A DNA stretch of 64,000 bases from Mycolicibacter sinensis (GTDB taxonomy: Bacteria > Actinomycetota > Actinomycetes > Mycobacteriales > Mycobacteriaceae): the NCBI RefSeq assembly GCF_001667945.1, contig NZ_LZJK01000046.1, forward strand, positions 62,001 through 126,000, read 5' to 3'. Both the position numbers and the translations under genes were made by a program. The notes beneath the pieces were generated by a model. It did no database searches and was not told the DNA's origin. It saw nothing but the letters and a program-made list of their open reading frames with translations. This document shows, in pieces, positions 19,501 through 29,700 of this stretch (position 1 is the stretch's first letter; every line of letters begins with the position of its first letter).

Positions 19501-21994
19501 CTGCGGCGGTGATGGCCTGGGTGACCAGTGCCGGCTGGCGCACGTTGTTGGCCCAATAGTCGCCGTTGAGCACCGGCGCCGGCCCGGCCGGGTCGACCAC
19601 CGTGGAGATGAACGGGATCTGCGGGGCCGCCGGCACCAAATCCGCCAGCTGCGCGCGCAACTCATCCAGAATCGGATCCATGAACGCGGTATGGGAAGCC
19701 ACCTCCATATTGACCCGCCGCGCAAACCGCTCCCGCGCCGACACCGCCGCAATCACCGCATCCACATCCGCCGGCAACCCAGCCACCACCGTCTGCCGCG
19801 GCGACAAATACCCCGCCACCGCCACCTGCGGATACCCCGCCAACAACTCACGCGTCGCATCGGCGTCCAACTCCAACAACGCCACCGCACCCTGACCGGC
19901 TTGCCGCGACATCAAAGCCGACCGCGCCGCAATCACCTTCACACCCTGCTCGGCGGTCAGCGCCCCGGCCACCACCGCCGCCGACACCTCCCCCATCGAA
20001 TGCCCGATCACCGCAGCCGGGACCACCCCATAGGACCGCCACAACGCCGCCAACGCCAACTGCAACCCCATGATCACCGGCTGCACCTGAGCATCACCGG
20101 AGATCTCCGCGCCCTGGGCAATCACCTCCCGCAGCGAAAAACCCACCTCACGGACAAACACCGGCTCCAACTCATCAATCGCCGCAGCAAACACCGGCTC
20201 ATCCGCCAACAACCGCCGACCCATCCCCGCCCAATGCGAACCCTGACCGGAGAACACGAACACCGGCCGGGAATCTGACGGGCGGATCCGCGGTTCGGCG
20301 ACACCGGCGCCACTCTCTCCGGCGGCCAGTGCGGTCAATCCGGCCACTGCGGCGGCGCGATCCCGGGCGCACACGCCGGCGGTGTACTTGAAGCGGCTGC
20401 GGTGTTCGCGCAGGGTATAGGCGACGTCGGCCAGCGGCACCTCGGCGCCTTCGCCGGCCATCCATTCGGCCAGCACACCGGCGGTGGCCGCGATGCGCGC
20501 CGGCGACTTACCCGACACCAGCAACGTGCTGACCACCGGCGCCGGGGCGACCTCGATCTCGGCGGATTCGGTGGCAGGGGCCTGTTCGATCACCACATGC
20601 GCGTTGGTGCCCGACACCCCGAACGACGACACCCCCGCCCGACGCGGACGCGACACCGCCGGCCACGCCATCGCCTGCGACGGAATCTGAAACTTCGACG
20701 CCCCCGCACTGGCATTCGGCGTCAACTGCGAGAAATTCAGATGCCGCGGAATGAACCCGTGCTGCACCGACAACACCGTCTTGATGAAACCCGCCACCCC
20801 GGAGGCAGATTCGAGATGGCCCAGGTTGGTCTTGACCGACCCCAACACCAACGGCGCGGCCGCACCCCGCTCACCGAACACCGCCGACAACGCATCCAAC
20901 TCGATCGGATCACCCAACGCCGTACCGGTCCCATGCGCCTCGACATAGTCGATATCACCAGGAGACAACCGCGCCGCAGCCAACGCCGCCCGCAACACCT
21001 TCTGCTGCGCCGGACCCGACGGCACCGTCTGACCACTCGACGGCCCATCCTGATTCACCGCCGACCCCCGCACCACCGCAAGAACCCGGTCACCATCACG
21101 CTGCGCATCCGAAAGCCGCTTGAGCACCACCACCCCAGCACCCTCGCTGCGGACGTAACCGTCGGCGGCGGCATCAAAGGTCTTGCACTGCCCATCAGGG
21201 GCCAACATCCCCCACCGCGACGTCGCAATGCTGTTCTGCGGCGTCAGCATCAGGTTCACCCCGGCCGCCAAGGCCTGATCAGACTCCCGGCGCCGCAAAC
21301 TCTGACACGCCAGGTGAATCGTCACCAACGACGACGAACACGCAGTATCAAGCATGATCGCCGGACCATGCACCCCAAGGAAATACGCCAGCCGACCGGC
21401 CGCGAAATTGGCGGCATTGCCGAACGGCACGTAGGGATCGATGTCGGCGGGACGGATACTGCCGCCGATGTTGAGGGCGTAGTCGTTGGTGGTCAGCCCG
21501 ACGAAGACGCCGGTCTGCGTGCCCCGGATCGCCTCCTTGGTGATCCCGGCATGCTCCAACGCCTCGAACGCCACCTCCATCAACAACCGCTGCTGAGGAT
21601 CCATCGCATCGGCCTCACGCGGCGAAATACCAAAAAACTCCGCGTCAAACTCCGCAGGCTGCCACGAGGTCAAAAACCCACCCTCGCGAGAACAAATCGT
21701 CCCCGGCACCGAATGATCCGACGAATAAAACGCATCCGCATCCCAACGATCCGCCGGAACCCGAACAATCCCCGAACCCTCAGCACACAACAACCGCCAG
21801 AAACCCGCCGGATCATGAACCCCGCCCGGCAACCGACAACCCAAACCCACCACCGCGATCGGCTCGGTATCACCGGCCTCAGCCACCGCCAACCGCGCCG
21901 TCAAATCATCAATCTTGCGCAGCGCCTCAGCAACAATCGAGCGACGATCCGACCCTCCGGCCGACGCGGCCGACCCCCCAACCATCCCGCTCAA
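16589..21994 (-). CDS. PKS C: KS-AT-DH-KR-ACP synthase, PpsC-like head, no enoyl reductase
   Basis: 1801 aa against 2188 for PpsC. The first start is TTG 21994, overlapping the PKS B stop with AGAGG five bases upstream; ATG 21985 is an alternative. KS about 44-468 (Cys219, His354, His393). AT about 576-875 (GHSMG, Ser666; VASH 765-768). DH about 925-1155 (His958, but the Gly of HxxxGxxxxP is Asp962; Asp1077 present). KR about 1370-1580 (TGGLGGLG, Ser1537, Tyr1550). ACP about 1680-1755 (Ser1716 in GLDSM). There is no MDR-type enoyl reductase between DH and KR; the spacing leaves room only for the KR structural half. The C-terminus VLDELFDQVESA resembles the end of PKS A. Residues 1-820 are almost identical to PKS A. 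The DH may be impaired by the Gly-to-Asp change. Confidence 0.85.
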   Translation of the reverse strand: MSGMVGGSAASAGGSDRRSIVAEALRKIDDLTARLAVAEAGDTEPIAVVGLGCRLPGGVHDPAGFWRLLCAEGSGIVRVPADRWDADAFYSSDHSVPGTICSREGGFLTSWQPAEFDAEFFGISPREADAMDPQQRLLMEVAFEALEHAGITKEAIRGTQTGVFVGLTTNDYALNIGGSIRPADIDPYVPFGNAANFAAGRLAYFLGVHGPAIMLDTACSSSLVTIHLACQSLRRRESDQALAAGVNLMLTPQNSIATSRWGMLAPDGQCKTFDAAADGYVRSEGAGVVVLKRLSDAQRDGDRVLAVVRGSAVNQDGPSSGQTVPSGPAQQKVLRAALAAARLSPGDIDYVEAHGTGTALGDPIELDALSAVFGERGAAAPLVLGSVKTNLGHLESASGVAGFIKTVLSVQHGFIPRHLNFSQLTPNASAGASKFQIPSQAMAWPAVSRPRRAGVSSFGVSGTNAHVVIEQAPATESAEIEVAPAPVVSTLLVSGKSPARIAATAGVLAEWMAGEGAEVPLADVAYTLREHRSRFKYTAGVCARDRAAAVAGLTALAAGESGAGVAEPRIRPSDSRPVFVFSGQGSHWAGMGRRLLADEPVFAAAIDELEPVFVREVGFSLREVIAQGAEISGDAQVQPVIMGLQLALAALWRSYGVVPAAVIGHSMGEVSAAVVAGALTAEQGVKVIAARSALMSRQAGQGAVALLELDADATRELLAGYPQVAVAGYLSPRQTVVAGLPADVDAVIAAVSARERFARRVNMEVASHTAFMDPILDELRAQLADLVPAAPQIPFISTVVDPAGPAPVLNGDYWANNVRQPALVTQAITAAAHDHATFIEISPHPLLTHSIIETVEAAAGEPATVASTLRRGDDETLSFHLQLAELGLGASGSKAGGFAELPTAPWQHTQHWITAPSRTGQTPDVHPLLGAHVEMLTGGDHIWQTDLSAEAMPWLAEHRVQDQAVLPAAALIEMALAAGSQGLATPAASICVTGLQIEQPLVLDGGMQVTTQLSDADAQPRIEIHARARGEAWSRYAVAEISPVQQTVDAPPGRTVLTLPDDVATHPAYQLHPALLDAALRQLAAIPDADAGALGYAPTAVGVVRVFAPVGRQVRCHTEVTVEPSSADDTVVGRVVLTDDVGTTLADLTGIELRPLDPRSLRVPLEQKIFATEWITSDAPEPSAAADGSWLLLAEPDADAEGLAAAFAARLAAPNRKVVTGPFADQPALTEAVAQAGADPAHPPAGIVVFLGRRSRDVADPQALARARDLIWTASTAARAAVEGWAGAPGARLWLVSRGGLAVGAAEPGDPAIGALKGVVRTWRFPGELARVLADEPDLGTTLVDLDADEDLDTLADTMLAELGAPLRDDVIAWRGRQRRTERLTRATFDATGDTAQATVRADGSYLLTGGLGGLGTVVARWLASRGAGRIVLNGRSEPSPQQRAVLDQLAAQTEVAFVAGDISSPGVAQRLVAAAEETGRPLRGVVHAAGVLGDGLVTAVTPESLESVWAAKAAGAAQLHAATVDRQLDWWVGFSSMAALLGLPGQLGYATSNAWLDALMSWRHASGLPATAINWGQWSDVGLGRSMTLSVLDPISPDEGVEALDAVLGADFPRIGVGRLRIDRAVATSPEFGDLTFFEDLVGAGATLGAAEAGGQATSGTADPSAGAPDWSQIPADKRRDELVVRLQAILARELRTSAAAVDVDQPFPEMGLDSMIAMTVLKETQQLVGVDLSASMLWNHPSISALATHLVGLLASRYAPQDDAAQDDGHLTFDSSGGVLDELFDQVESASTGSESGSF
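19531..21939. repeat. 2.4-kb near-identical repeat, copy in PKS C
   Basis: This copy encodes most of the KS-AT head of PKS C and matches 29674-32082 in PKS A at a constant offset of 10143. By eye I find only four differences (19853, 20801, 20803 and 20819). Identity drops abruptly at both ends. Confidence 0.93.
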
Positions 21995-24900
21995 CTCAAC
22001 CTCTCCGACAGCTGCGCGAGCAGCTCGTCATCGCTCATGTCGTCATAGGCGTCGGTGCTGTCCTGTTCGGCGGCCTCCACCAGCTCGGGCAGGATCGTGG
22101 CCAGGTACCCGGTCAGCGCCTCGATGGTCGGATAGTCGAATACGACTGCGGCCGGCAGTGTTTCGCCGAGGCTGTCCGACAGCGCCCGCTGCAGGGTCAC
22201 GCTCATCAACGAATCCATGCCGGAGGCGAAGAATCCGGCCGTGGGGTCCAAGGCGTGCCGTGACGCCAGGCCCATGGCGGCCACGACCTGTGTGGTGACG
22301 TGGTCGCGCAGCAACTCCAGGCGCTCTTGCGGTTCGGCTTCGGTCAGGGCGCGGCGGAACTCGGTGCTCACCGGCGCCGAACCGTCCGCCGGCTCGGCAA
22401 CGGCCAGCAGGTCATCCACGATGTGCAGCGCCGCCCGGGTGCGGTAGGCGGTGGCCAGCCGCGCCCAGTCCGCCGCCACCACGGTGTGCCGCACGGCGCT
22501 GTGGGCGCCGATCACCAATGGCAGCGCTCCGATCGCCACGTCGTCGCTCATCGGCTCGAGGCCGGACTCCACCGTCACCTGGCGTTCGACGTCGGATTGG
22601 GTGTCGTTGAGCGACTTCCACAGGCCCCAGTTGATCGCGGTGGCCGGCAGCCCGGCCGCGCGACGTGCGTAGGCGAAAGTGTCCAGGAACGTGGTGGTCG
22701 CCGTGTAGTGCGCCAGCCAGCGCGACCCGGTGATTCCGGAGATCGACGAGAACAGCACGAAGTGGCGCACCGGGTGGCGCAGTGACAGCTTGTGCAGCAC
22801 CGCGACCACATCGAGCTTCGGCCGGAACATGGCGGTGACGTCGTCGTCGGTCATGTCGCGCAGGGTCACCGGCCCACCGGCGAAGGCCGCCACGTGAATA
22901 CCGGCCAGCGGCGGCAGGTCGGGACCGAACCGGTCGAACAGCGCGCTCATCGCCGTCTCGTCGGCCGCGTCGGCGGCCACCGTCACCAGCGTCGTCCCGG
23001 TCGAGGACAATTCGGCCGCCAGCTCGTCAAGACGCGTGCCCGGGCGCCGCGACACCGCGACGATGGTCCGGGCCCCGCTGGCCGCCAGCTGCCGAACCAG
23101 CTGCGGCCCGATGTTGCCGGTAGCCCCGATCACCAGATGGCAGCTGTCCGGGTCGAATTCGACGGGTGTGGCGGCCCCGGTCGGACGGCCCTTGCGCAGC
23201 CGCGGGACGCGGCGGACGCCGGCGCGGTAGACGATCTGGTCCTCGGTGTCGGCGGCGCCGGCCTCGGTGAGCAGGTACCCGGCGACCAGCGCGGCCGGAA
23301 CCGATTCGTCGACGTCGACGACCCGGCCCCAGATCTCGGGATGCTCCAGGGCCAGGCTGCGGCCCAGGCCCCACAGCACGGCATGGGCGGGATTGGCCCG
23401 GTCGCCGTCGCCGACGGGTTGGGCGTTGCGGGTCAACAGGAGCAACTTCGCCGGGACTGGCTGATCCGCCATGGCCGCGGCCAGCCGCCGGCCGGTGTTG
23501 AACACCTGGTAAGCCGGGCCCGCACTGAGGTCGGCCGCCGCCGTCGTCGGCGCGTACAGGACGTGGGTGGCCCCGGGCAGCGCCGCGGCGAGTGCCGCCG
23601 GGTCGGCGTCGGCGGCCAGCATCGTCACCGTGCCACCGAGCAACGCGGCGATCTCGGCACCCAGGACATCGTCGCCGATCACCAACCAGGACTGCTCGGC
23701 GGTGTCGGCCGCGGCCACGTCGCTGGCCGGCCAGGTCAGCTCGCACCACCAGTCGGTGGGCACCGCACCGGGGTGGCCGGTGGCCCGGTCAGCGCCGCTG
23801 CTCACCGGGCCGGCGGCGCTGCGGACGGCAACGGTCTCGATCCAGTAGCGGTTGTGCTGCCACGGCGTGGTCGGCAGCACCGGATGCGGTTCCGGCGGAT
23901 GCGGTGTCTGCGGCGGCTGGGCGGTGTGCGTCCGGTTGAGGTTGGTGTGGAAGCTGACCGCGTCGTCGGCGTTGCGCGCCAGGGTTCCCACGCTGTGGTG
24001 GTGCCCGCCAAGGGCCTCGCAGGTGTCGGCGATCGCGTGGGTCAGGATCGGGTGCGCACTGACCTCGACGAAGGTCGTGTGTTCGGCGCTGGCGGCGGTG
24101 ACGGCCTGCGCCAGCAGCGCGGGCTGCCGCACGTTGTTCACCCAGTAGTCGGCGTCCAGCAGCGGCATGCCACCGGCGGGCATGGCGCTCTCGGTCACGG
24201 TGGAGAAGAACGGGATGGTGGCGACCTCGGGTGTGAGGCCGGTCAGCGCCGCGCGCAGCTCGGGCAGGATCGGGTCCATCAGCGCGGTGTGCGAGGCCAC
24301 TTCCATGTTGACCCGTCGGGCGAACTTGTTCTGGGCGCTCACGGCGGCGATCACCGCGTCAACCGGCGCCACCGGGCCGGCCACCACGGTCTGCTTGGGC
24401 GAGAGGTAGCCCGCCACACTGACACCCGGGTAGGCGGCCAACAGTGACTCGGTAGTCTCGGCGTCGAGATTCAGCAACGCCACCGCGCCCTGGCCGGCCT
24501 GCTGCGACATCAGCCGGGAGCGGGCCGCGATCACCCGGAAGCCATCGGCCGGGCTCAGGGCGCCGGCCACCACGGCGGCGGTCACCTCCCCCATGGAGTG
24601 ACCGATGACGGCGTCGGGGTGCACCCCGTAGGAGCGCCACAGTTCGGTCAGGGCCAGCTGGAGCCCCATCAGGACGGGCTGGACCTGCGCGTCGCCGCTG
24701 ACCGGTTCACCGCCGGAGATCACCTGCCACAGCGAGAACCCGACGTGTTCGACGAACGCCGGCTCCAGCACGGCCAGCGCCCGGGCGAACGCCGGTTCGT
24801 CGGTGAGCAGTTGCCGGCCCATACCGGCCCAGTGCGAGCCCTGCCCGGAGTACACGAACACCGTGCCGGGCCCGCATGGCCCGTCGTGCGGACCGACGAC

Positions 24901-26742
24901 ACCATCAGCCGACGTGCCGGCGGCCAGCGCCTGCAGACCGCGTATGGCCTGGCCGCGGTCGCGGGCGCACACGGTGGCGAACTGGGCCTGGCGGGCGCGG
25001 TGGTGGTTGAGGGTGTGTGCGACGTCGGGCAGTTCCACCTCGGCGCCGTCACCGTTCAGCCAGGCGGCCAGGTCGCCGGCGGTCGCCGCGATCCGTTCCG
25101 GGGTCCGCCCGGAGACCACCAGCGTGGTGACCGCTGGATCTGCTTCGCGCGCAGTGACTTTGGCTGGTGGCGCCTGCTCGATCACCACGTGCGCGTTGGT
25201 GCCGCCGAAGCCGAATGAGGAGATCCCGGCCCGCCGCGGGTGGTCGGTGGACGGCCAGTCCTGTTGTTCGGCAACGACTTTCAGACGCAACTGGTCGAAG
25301 GCGATGTGTGGGTTCGGGGTGTTGAAGTGCAGGTTGCGCGGGATCTGCCCGCGCTGCACGGCCAGCACCGATTTGATGAAGCCGACCATGCCGGCGGCCG
25401 CCTCGAGATGGCCCAGGTTCGACTTGGCGGCACCGAGCAGCAGCGGCGCATCCGCGGGGCGTCCGCGTCCCAGTACCGTGCCCAGCGCCCGCGCCTCGAT
25501 CGGGTCGCCGAGCAGCGTTCCGGTGCCGTGGGTTTCGACGTAGTCGACTTCCTGAGGCGCGATACCGGCGTCGGCGTAGGCCGAACGCAGCACCGCCATC
25601 TGGGCGGCCGGGTTGGGCGCCAGCAGGCCGTTGGAGTGGCCGTCCTGGTTGATCGCCGATCCGCGGACCACCGCCAGCACCCGGTCGCCGTCGCGCCGGG
25701 CATCCGAGAGCCGCTTGAGCACCACGACACCGCAGCCCTCGCCGCGGACGAAACCGTCGGCCTCGGCGTCGAACGCATGGCATGCGCCCGTCGTCGACAG
25801 CGCACCGCTCTGGTCGAAGCCGCGGAACACCGCCGGGGACATCAGTAGGTTCACCCCGCCGGCGATGGCGGTGTCACACTCGCCGGTGCGCAGGCTGCGG
25901 CACGCCAGGTGCAGAGCGACCAGCGACGACGAGCACGCGGTGTCCACGGTCACCGAGGGGCCGCGCAGATCCAGGAAGTACGACAGCCGGTTGGCGATGA
26001 TGCTCAGTGCGCCACCGGCGTTGCTCCAGGCGTCCACGCCTTGCAGGTCGGCGGAGGCGTGGCAGCCGTACTCGGTGATGCTGGCCCCGACGTACACGCC
26101 GGTCTGCGAGCGCCGTAGGGAGGTCGCCGGAATCCCGGCGTGCTCCAACGCTTCCCACGCCACTTCCAGCAGCAGCCGCTGCTGGGGGTCCATCTTGACG
26201 GCTTCGCGGCTGGAGATCTCGAAGAACTCCGCGTCGAAGGCGGCGATGTCGCTCAGGAACGAACCCCACCGGGTGGTGCGGGCGATCGCACTGGTGGTCT
26301 CGGGCGACCCGTCGTCGAACGGCGCCCAACGGTCGGCCGGCACCTCGGTAACCGCGTTGCCGCCGTCGATCAGGAACTGCCACAGCGCTTCCGGCGAGTC
26401 GATGTCGCCCGGGAACCGGCAGCCCAGACCGATCACCGCGACGGGCTCGTCGGAGCCGAGCCGGCCCGGCTCGGGGGTCGACTCCTCGTCGGCGGACTCC
26501 GGCTCGATGAGGAACTTCGCCAGCTCCGCGACCGACGGGTGCTGCCAGAGCTCGACCGGCGAGACTTTGCGGCCGAGCAGTTCCGACAGCTCTCCGCAGA
26601 GCACCACCGCGTCGCGGGATCCGACGCCCAGGTCGTTCAGCGACGCGTTGAAATCGATCTCGTCGGGGCTGCAGCCGATATTGGTGACCAGGTAGTCGGC
26701 CAGCCAGTGGCGCAGGGATTCTTCGTCAAATGCTGCGGTCAT
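21991..26742 (-). CDS. PKS B: ACP-KS-AT-KR-ACP synthase, PpsA-like head with PpsB-like tail; probable starter module
   Basis: 1583 aa, ATG 26742, 19 bp after PKS A. An N-terminal ACP-like domain spans about 9-80 (LGVGSRDAV, Ser42; Gly replaces the usual Asp before Ser). KS about 99-525 (Cys270, His405, His445). AT about 626-930 (GHSMG, Ser716; VASH 815-818). KR about 1005-1375 (GATGNIG, Ser1333, Tyr1346). ACP about 1475-1550 (Ser1511 in GMDSL). There is no DH or ER, so it should leave a hydroxyl. As I remember them, PpsA opens with [19 protein letters not shown], very close to residues 10-28 here, while the KR-ACP tail and the final EQLSERL pattern match PpsB. In PDIM synthesis the N-terminal ACP of PpsA receives the acyl chain from FadD26, so this protein, not PKS A, is the likely entry point. 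Confidence 0.86.
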   Translation of the reverse strand: MTAAFDEESLRHWLADYLVTNIGCSPDEIDFNASLNDLGVGSRDAVVLCGELSELLGRKVSPVELWQHPSVAELAKFLIEPESADEESTPEPGRLGSDEPVAVIGLGCRFPGDIDSPEALWQFLIDGGNAVTEVPADRWAPFDDGSPETTSAIARTTRWGSFLSDIAAFDAEFFEISSREAVKMDPQQRLLLEVAWEALEHAGIPATSLRRSQTGVYVGASITEYGCHASADLQGVDAWSNAGGALSIIANRLSYFLDLRGPSVTVDTACSSSLVALHLACRSLRTGECDTAIAGGVNLLMSPAVFRGFDQSGALSTTGACHAFDAEADGFVRGEGCGVVVLKRLSDARRDGDRVLAVVRGSAINQDGHSNGLLAPNPAAQMAVLRSAYADAGIAPQEVDYVETHGTGTLLGDPIEARALGTVLGRGRPADAPLLLGAAKSNLGHLEAAAGMVGFIKSVLAVQRGQIPRNLHFNTPNPHIAFDQLRLKVVAEQQDWPSTDHPRRAGISSFGFGGTNAHVVIEQAPPAKVTAREADPAVTTLVVSGRTPERIAATAGDLAAWLNGDGAEVELPDVAHTLNHHRARQAQFATVCARDRGQAIRGLQALAAGTSADGVVGPHDGPCGPGTVFVYSGQGSHWAGMGRQLLTDEPAFARALAVLEPAFVEHVGFSLWQVISGGEPVSGDAQVQPVLMGLQLALTELWRSYGVHPDAVIGHSMGEVTAAVVAGALSPADGFRVIAARSRLMSQQAGQGAVALLNLDAETTESLLAAYPGVSVAGYLSPKQTVVAGPVAPVDAVIAAVSAQNKFARRVNMEVASHTALMDPILPELRAALTGLTPEVATIPFFSTVTESAMPAGGMPLLDADYWVNNVRQPALLAQAVTAASAEHTTFVEVSAHPILTHAIADTCEALGGHHHSVGTLARNADDAVSFHTNLNRTHTAQPPQTPHPPEPHPVLPTTPWQHNRYWIETVAVRSAAGPVSSGADRATGHPGAVPTDWWCELTWPASDVAAADTAEQSWLVIGDDVLGAEIAALLGGTVTMLAADADPAALAAALPGATHVLYAPTTAAADLSAGPAYQVFNTGRRLAAAMADQPVPAKLLLLTRNAQPVGDGDRANPAHAVLWGLGRSLALEHPEIWGRVVDVDESVPAALVAGYLLTEAGAADTEDQIVYRAGVRRVPRLRKGRPTGAATPVEFDPDSCHLVIGATGNIGPQLVRQLAASGARTIVAVSRRPGTRLDELAAELSSTGTTLVTVAADAADETAMSALFDRFGPDLPPLAGIHVAAFAGGPVTLRDMTDDDVTAMFRPKLDVVAVLHKLSLRHPVRHFVLFSSISGITGSRWLAHYTATTTFLDTFAYARRAAGLPATAINWGLWKSLNDTQSDVERQVTVESGLEPMSDDVAIGALPLVIGAHSAVRHTVVAADWARLATAYRTRAALHIVDDLLAVAEPADGSAPVSTEFRRALTEAEPQERLELLRDHVTTQVVAAMGLASRHALDPTAGFFASGMDSLMSVTLQRALSDSLGETLPAAVVFDYPTIEALTGYLATILPELVEAAEQDSTDAYDDMSDDELLAQLSERLS

Positions 26743-26761
26743 GCGAGGGACTCAATTCCCA

Positions 26762-29700
26762 CTAGATCCCGTCCCATCCGGCCGGAGCCGATTCCACGCT
26801 GTCGAACAGCTCATTCAACACACTGTCGGCCGACTCGGGCAGTGCGCCGTTGGCGGCCGCCGGGTCGTCGCCGGACTCCTCCTGCGGCAGCAGCTTGCCG
26901 GTCAGGTGTGCCGCCAGCGCCGCAGTCGTCGGGTGGTTCCACAGCATCGTCGCCGACAGTTCCAGGCCGACGAGCGCTTCGATATCGCGCCGGACGGCCA
27001 TCGCCATCACCGAGTTGAGGCCGAGCTCGGCGAACGGCCGGTCCAACTGCAGATCGGCCTCCGGCATGCGAAGCTCGCGGGCCAGAATGCTGCGCAACCC
27101 GATTTCCAGCTCGCTGAGTATCTCATCGGCGGGCAGCTGCGACCAGTCGCGGGTCGGTGCGGCACCGTCGGCAGCGGAGGATCCCGGCCTCCCTACGGAG
27201 CCTTCCAGGGGCAGCGGCACCATGACGGCCTGGGCGACGTCGTAGTGCTCCACGTGGTCCCAGGCGGCGAAGGCTTCGGCCGGGGAGATCGGGCGGGAAC
27301 CCATCCGCTCCAACTCGTGCAGCACGACGTGCGCCTCGGCGCCGAAGCCGAGGCCCTTCCAGGCCACCCAGTCCAAGCTGACGCTGTGGCAGCCCCGCAG
27401 ATGGCGGGCACGGGCCAGCCCGTCGAGGTAGGCGTTCGCGCTCGCGTAGGCGCCCTGGCCGGGCACCCCGAACACCGCGCCCGCCGCGGCGGTCATGAAG
27501 AAGAAGTCCACGCTGGCCGGCGGGAACAGCTCGTGCAGCACCTGGGCGCCGGCGACCTTCGGCCACATGGTGTCCCGGAGCCGGTCGTCGTCGACCTCGG
27601 TCAGCAGCTGGCCCTCGGTGACGCCGGCGGCGTGGATGATGCCGCGGATCGGCGGTGCTCCCGCCGCGTCGCGGCGGGCCAGCAGGTCGACCACGCCGTC
27701 GCGGGAGCCGATGTCCAGGGCGGCCACGTCGACGCTGACGCCGCGCCGCTCCAGCGCCCGGATGGCGGCGACCTTATGCCGGATGTCGGCGTCGAGGTCG
27801 TCGTTGTCCCAGTCGCGCCGGGGCGGTAGCGCGCTGCGCCCGGCCAATACGAGCCGGCGGGCGCCGCGGTCGGCGAGCCACCCGGCCATCAGCAGGCCGA
27901 GTGCGCCCATGCCGCCGGTGATCAGGTAGGCGCCGTCGGGCTGGCACACCATCGGCTCGCGTTGCGGCGGACCGGAGATCGGGGTGAACGTCGGCGCCAG
28001 GAACTGGCCGTTGCGCAGCACCAGAATGGATTTCGCCGGGGTGCGCAGCACCGCCGACAACGTCCCCACGCCCTCGGCGATGCCGGCGGGGTCGGCGGGT
28101 AGGTCCACCAAGCCGCCGCACAGCTGCGGTTGCTCGGCGCGGATCACCCCGGCCAGGCCCCACAGGCAGCTTTGGCGCACCGCGGCATCAGACGCCGCCT
28201 CGTGCACGCCCTGGGTGACGATCCACAGCGCCGGCGGGTGGGTGTCCCGCTCGGCCAGCCGCGCCACCAGGTCGGACACCTCGCCGACCAGGCGGGACGC
28301 GCAGTCCAGGTCGGACTCGTCCGGCCGGGAGTCGGCGACGTAGACGACGGCCTGGGCCTCGGCAATGCCGGCCGTGCGGTGACCGGCTGCGGTCAGTCCG
28401 CCCAGCAGGGCCTCGGCAGCGGCGCCGTCGCCGACCACCGCCAGCGTGCCGGGCTGGTCCGGGGTGCCCGGCGCGGCGTCCCAGGGCCGCCATTCGATGG
28501 CGTGCGCGATCGAGCTGGGGTCCTGGGCGGGGGTCGCGGTGTCCAGCGCCGCGTAGCGCAGTCCGCGGATGTCGGCGCAGCGTCCGCCGTCGGGCGTGGT
28601 CACCGCGATGTCGACGACGAGCGGCCCGTCGCCGCCGTCGCGCCGGTGCACGGTGACGCCGGCCCGGCCGTCGGCGGGCGGTGCAGCAGCGAACCGGATG
28701 CTGTCGACCGCGGCGGGAACCATCAACTCCGGGTTGGACCCGTCCACTAGCCGCGCGACGTGCAGCGCGGCGTCGAGCAGCGCCACCGTCCCTGGCGCGG
28801 ACTCTGCTGCTTCGATGTCGGCCCGCAGCTCCACCGGCGTCGACCGCCCGGAGACCAGCGACCAGTCGAAGGGGCGGCCTTCGCTGCCCCAGGTCAGCCA
28901 CAGCGAGGTCACCGCGTCGTCATCGAATTGCGTTCCGGCGTGGCCGTTTTTGTGCATCGCCTCGGTGCCGTCCGAAGCGGGTTCGCCGCGGGGTGTGATA
29001 CGGGCGCTGAGGTGTTTGATCCAGCGCACGCCGGCGTCGTCGTCGGTGACCGACTTCGATGACACCGACTTCGACAAGATGACCACCGATTCGGCGTCGG
29101 CGACGACCTGGATGGTCCGCGGCCGGTCGACCAGGATCGGGTGCTCGAAGCGGATGTCGCTGACGGCCGGCTGCCCACTGACCGCGATCGCGGCCTCGGA
29201 AAGCGTTTGCAGCAGCACCGATGCCGGCACCAGCTCCACACCGTTGTTGCGGTGCACACCCGGGTATGGCTTGGACTCCGGAGCCAGCCGCGCCTGCCAC
29301 AGGTGCACGGTCGGCGTGGCGCCGATCTTGATGTGCGTGCCCAGCAGTACGCCGGGCCGCGGTGCGGATTCGGCTGCGCTGACGGAGTTTTCGTTCTCCA
29401 GCCAGTGGTGGGTGTGCCGCCACGGCGAGGCGGGCAGCACCGGGTGCGGCTCGGCCGGGTGCGGCAGCTCCCGAGGGCTGACCGGGTGTGCCCTGTTGAG
29501 GTGCTCGTGGAAGCTGACCGTGTCGTCGCCGTTGCGCACCAATGTGGCGACGCTGCAGTGCGGCACCGTCTCCAGGTTCTCGTCGATGGTGTGGGTCAGG
29601 ATCGGGTGCGGGCTGATTTCGATGAACGTGCCGTACTTCTCGCCCGCGGCGGTGATGGCCTGGCTGACGCGGGCCGGCTGGCGCACGTTGTTGGCCCAAT

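Noticed and set aside
16589..21994. Search for an enoyl reductase in PKS C, expected from its PpsC-like head
   Set aside because: The region between DH and KR contains only the KR structural subdomain; no ER-type NADPH motif or extra 300 residues.
20402..22048. Long His/Arg-rich plus-strand frame (about 548 aa) opposite the PKS C head, and its twin at 30545-32263
   Set aside because: Both are shadows of the duplicated PKS head on the other strand. They have no ribosome binding site or recognisable domain, and low-complexity composition typical of antisense frames in high-GC DNA.
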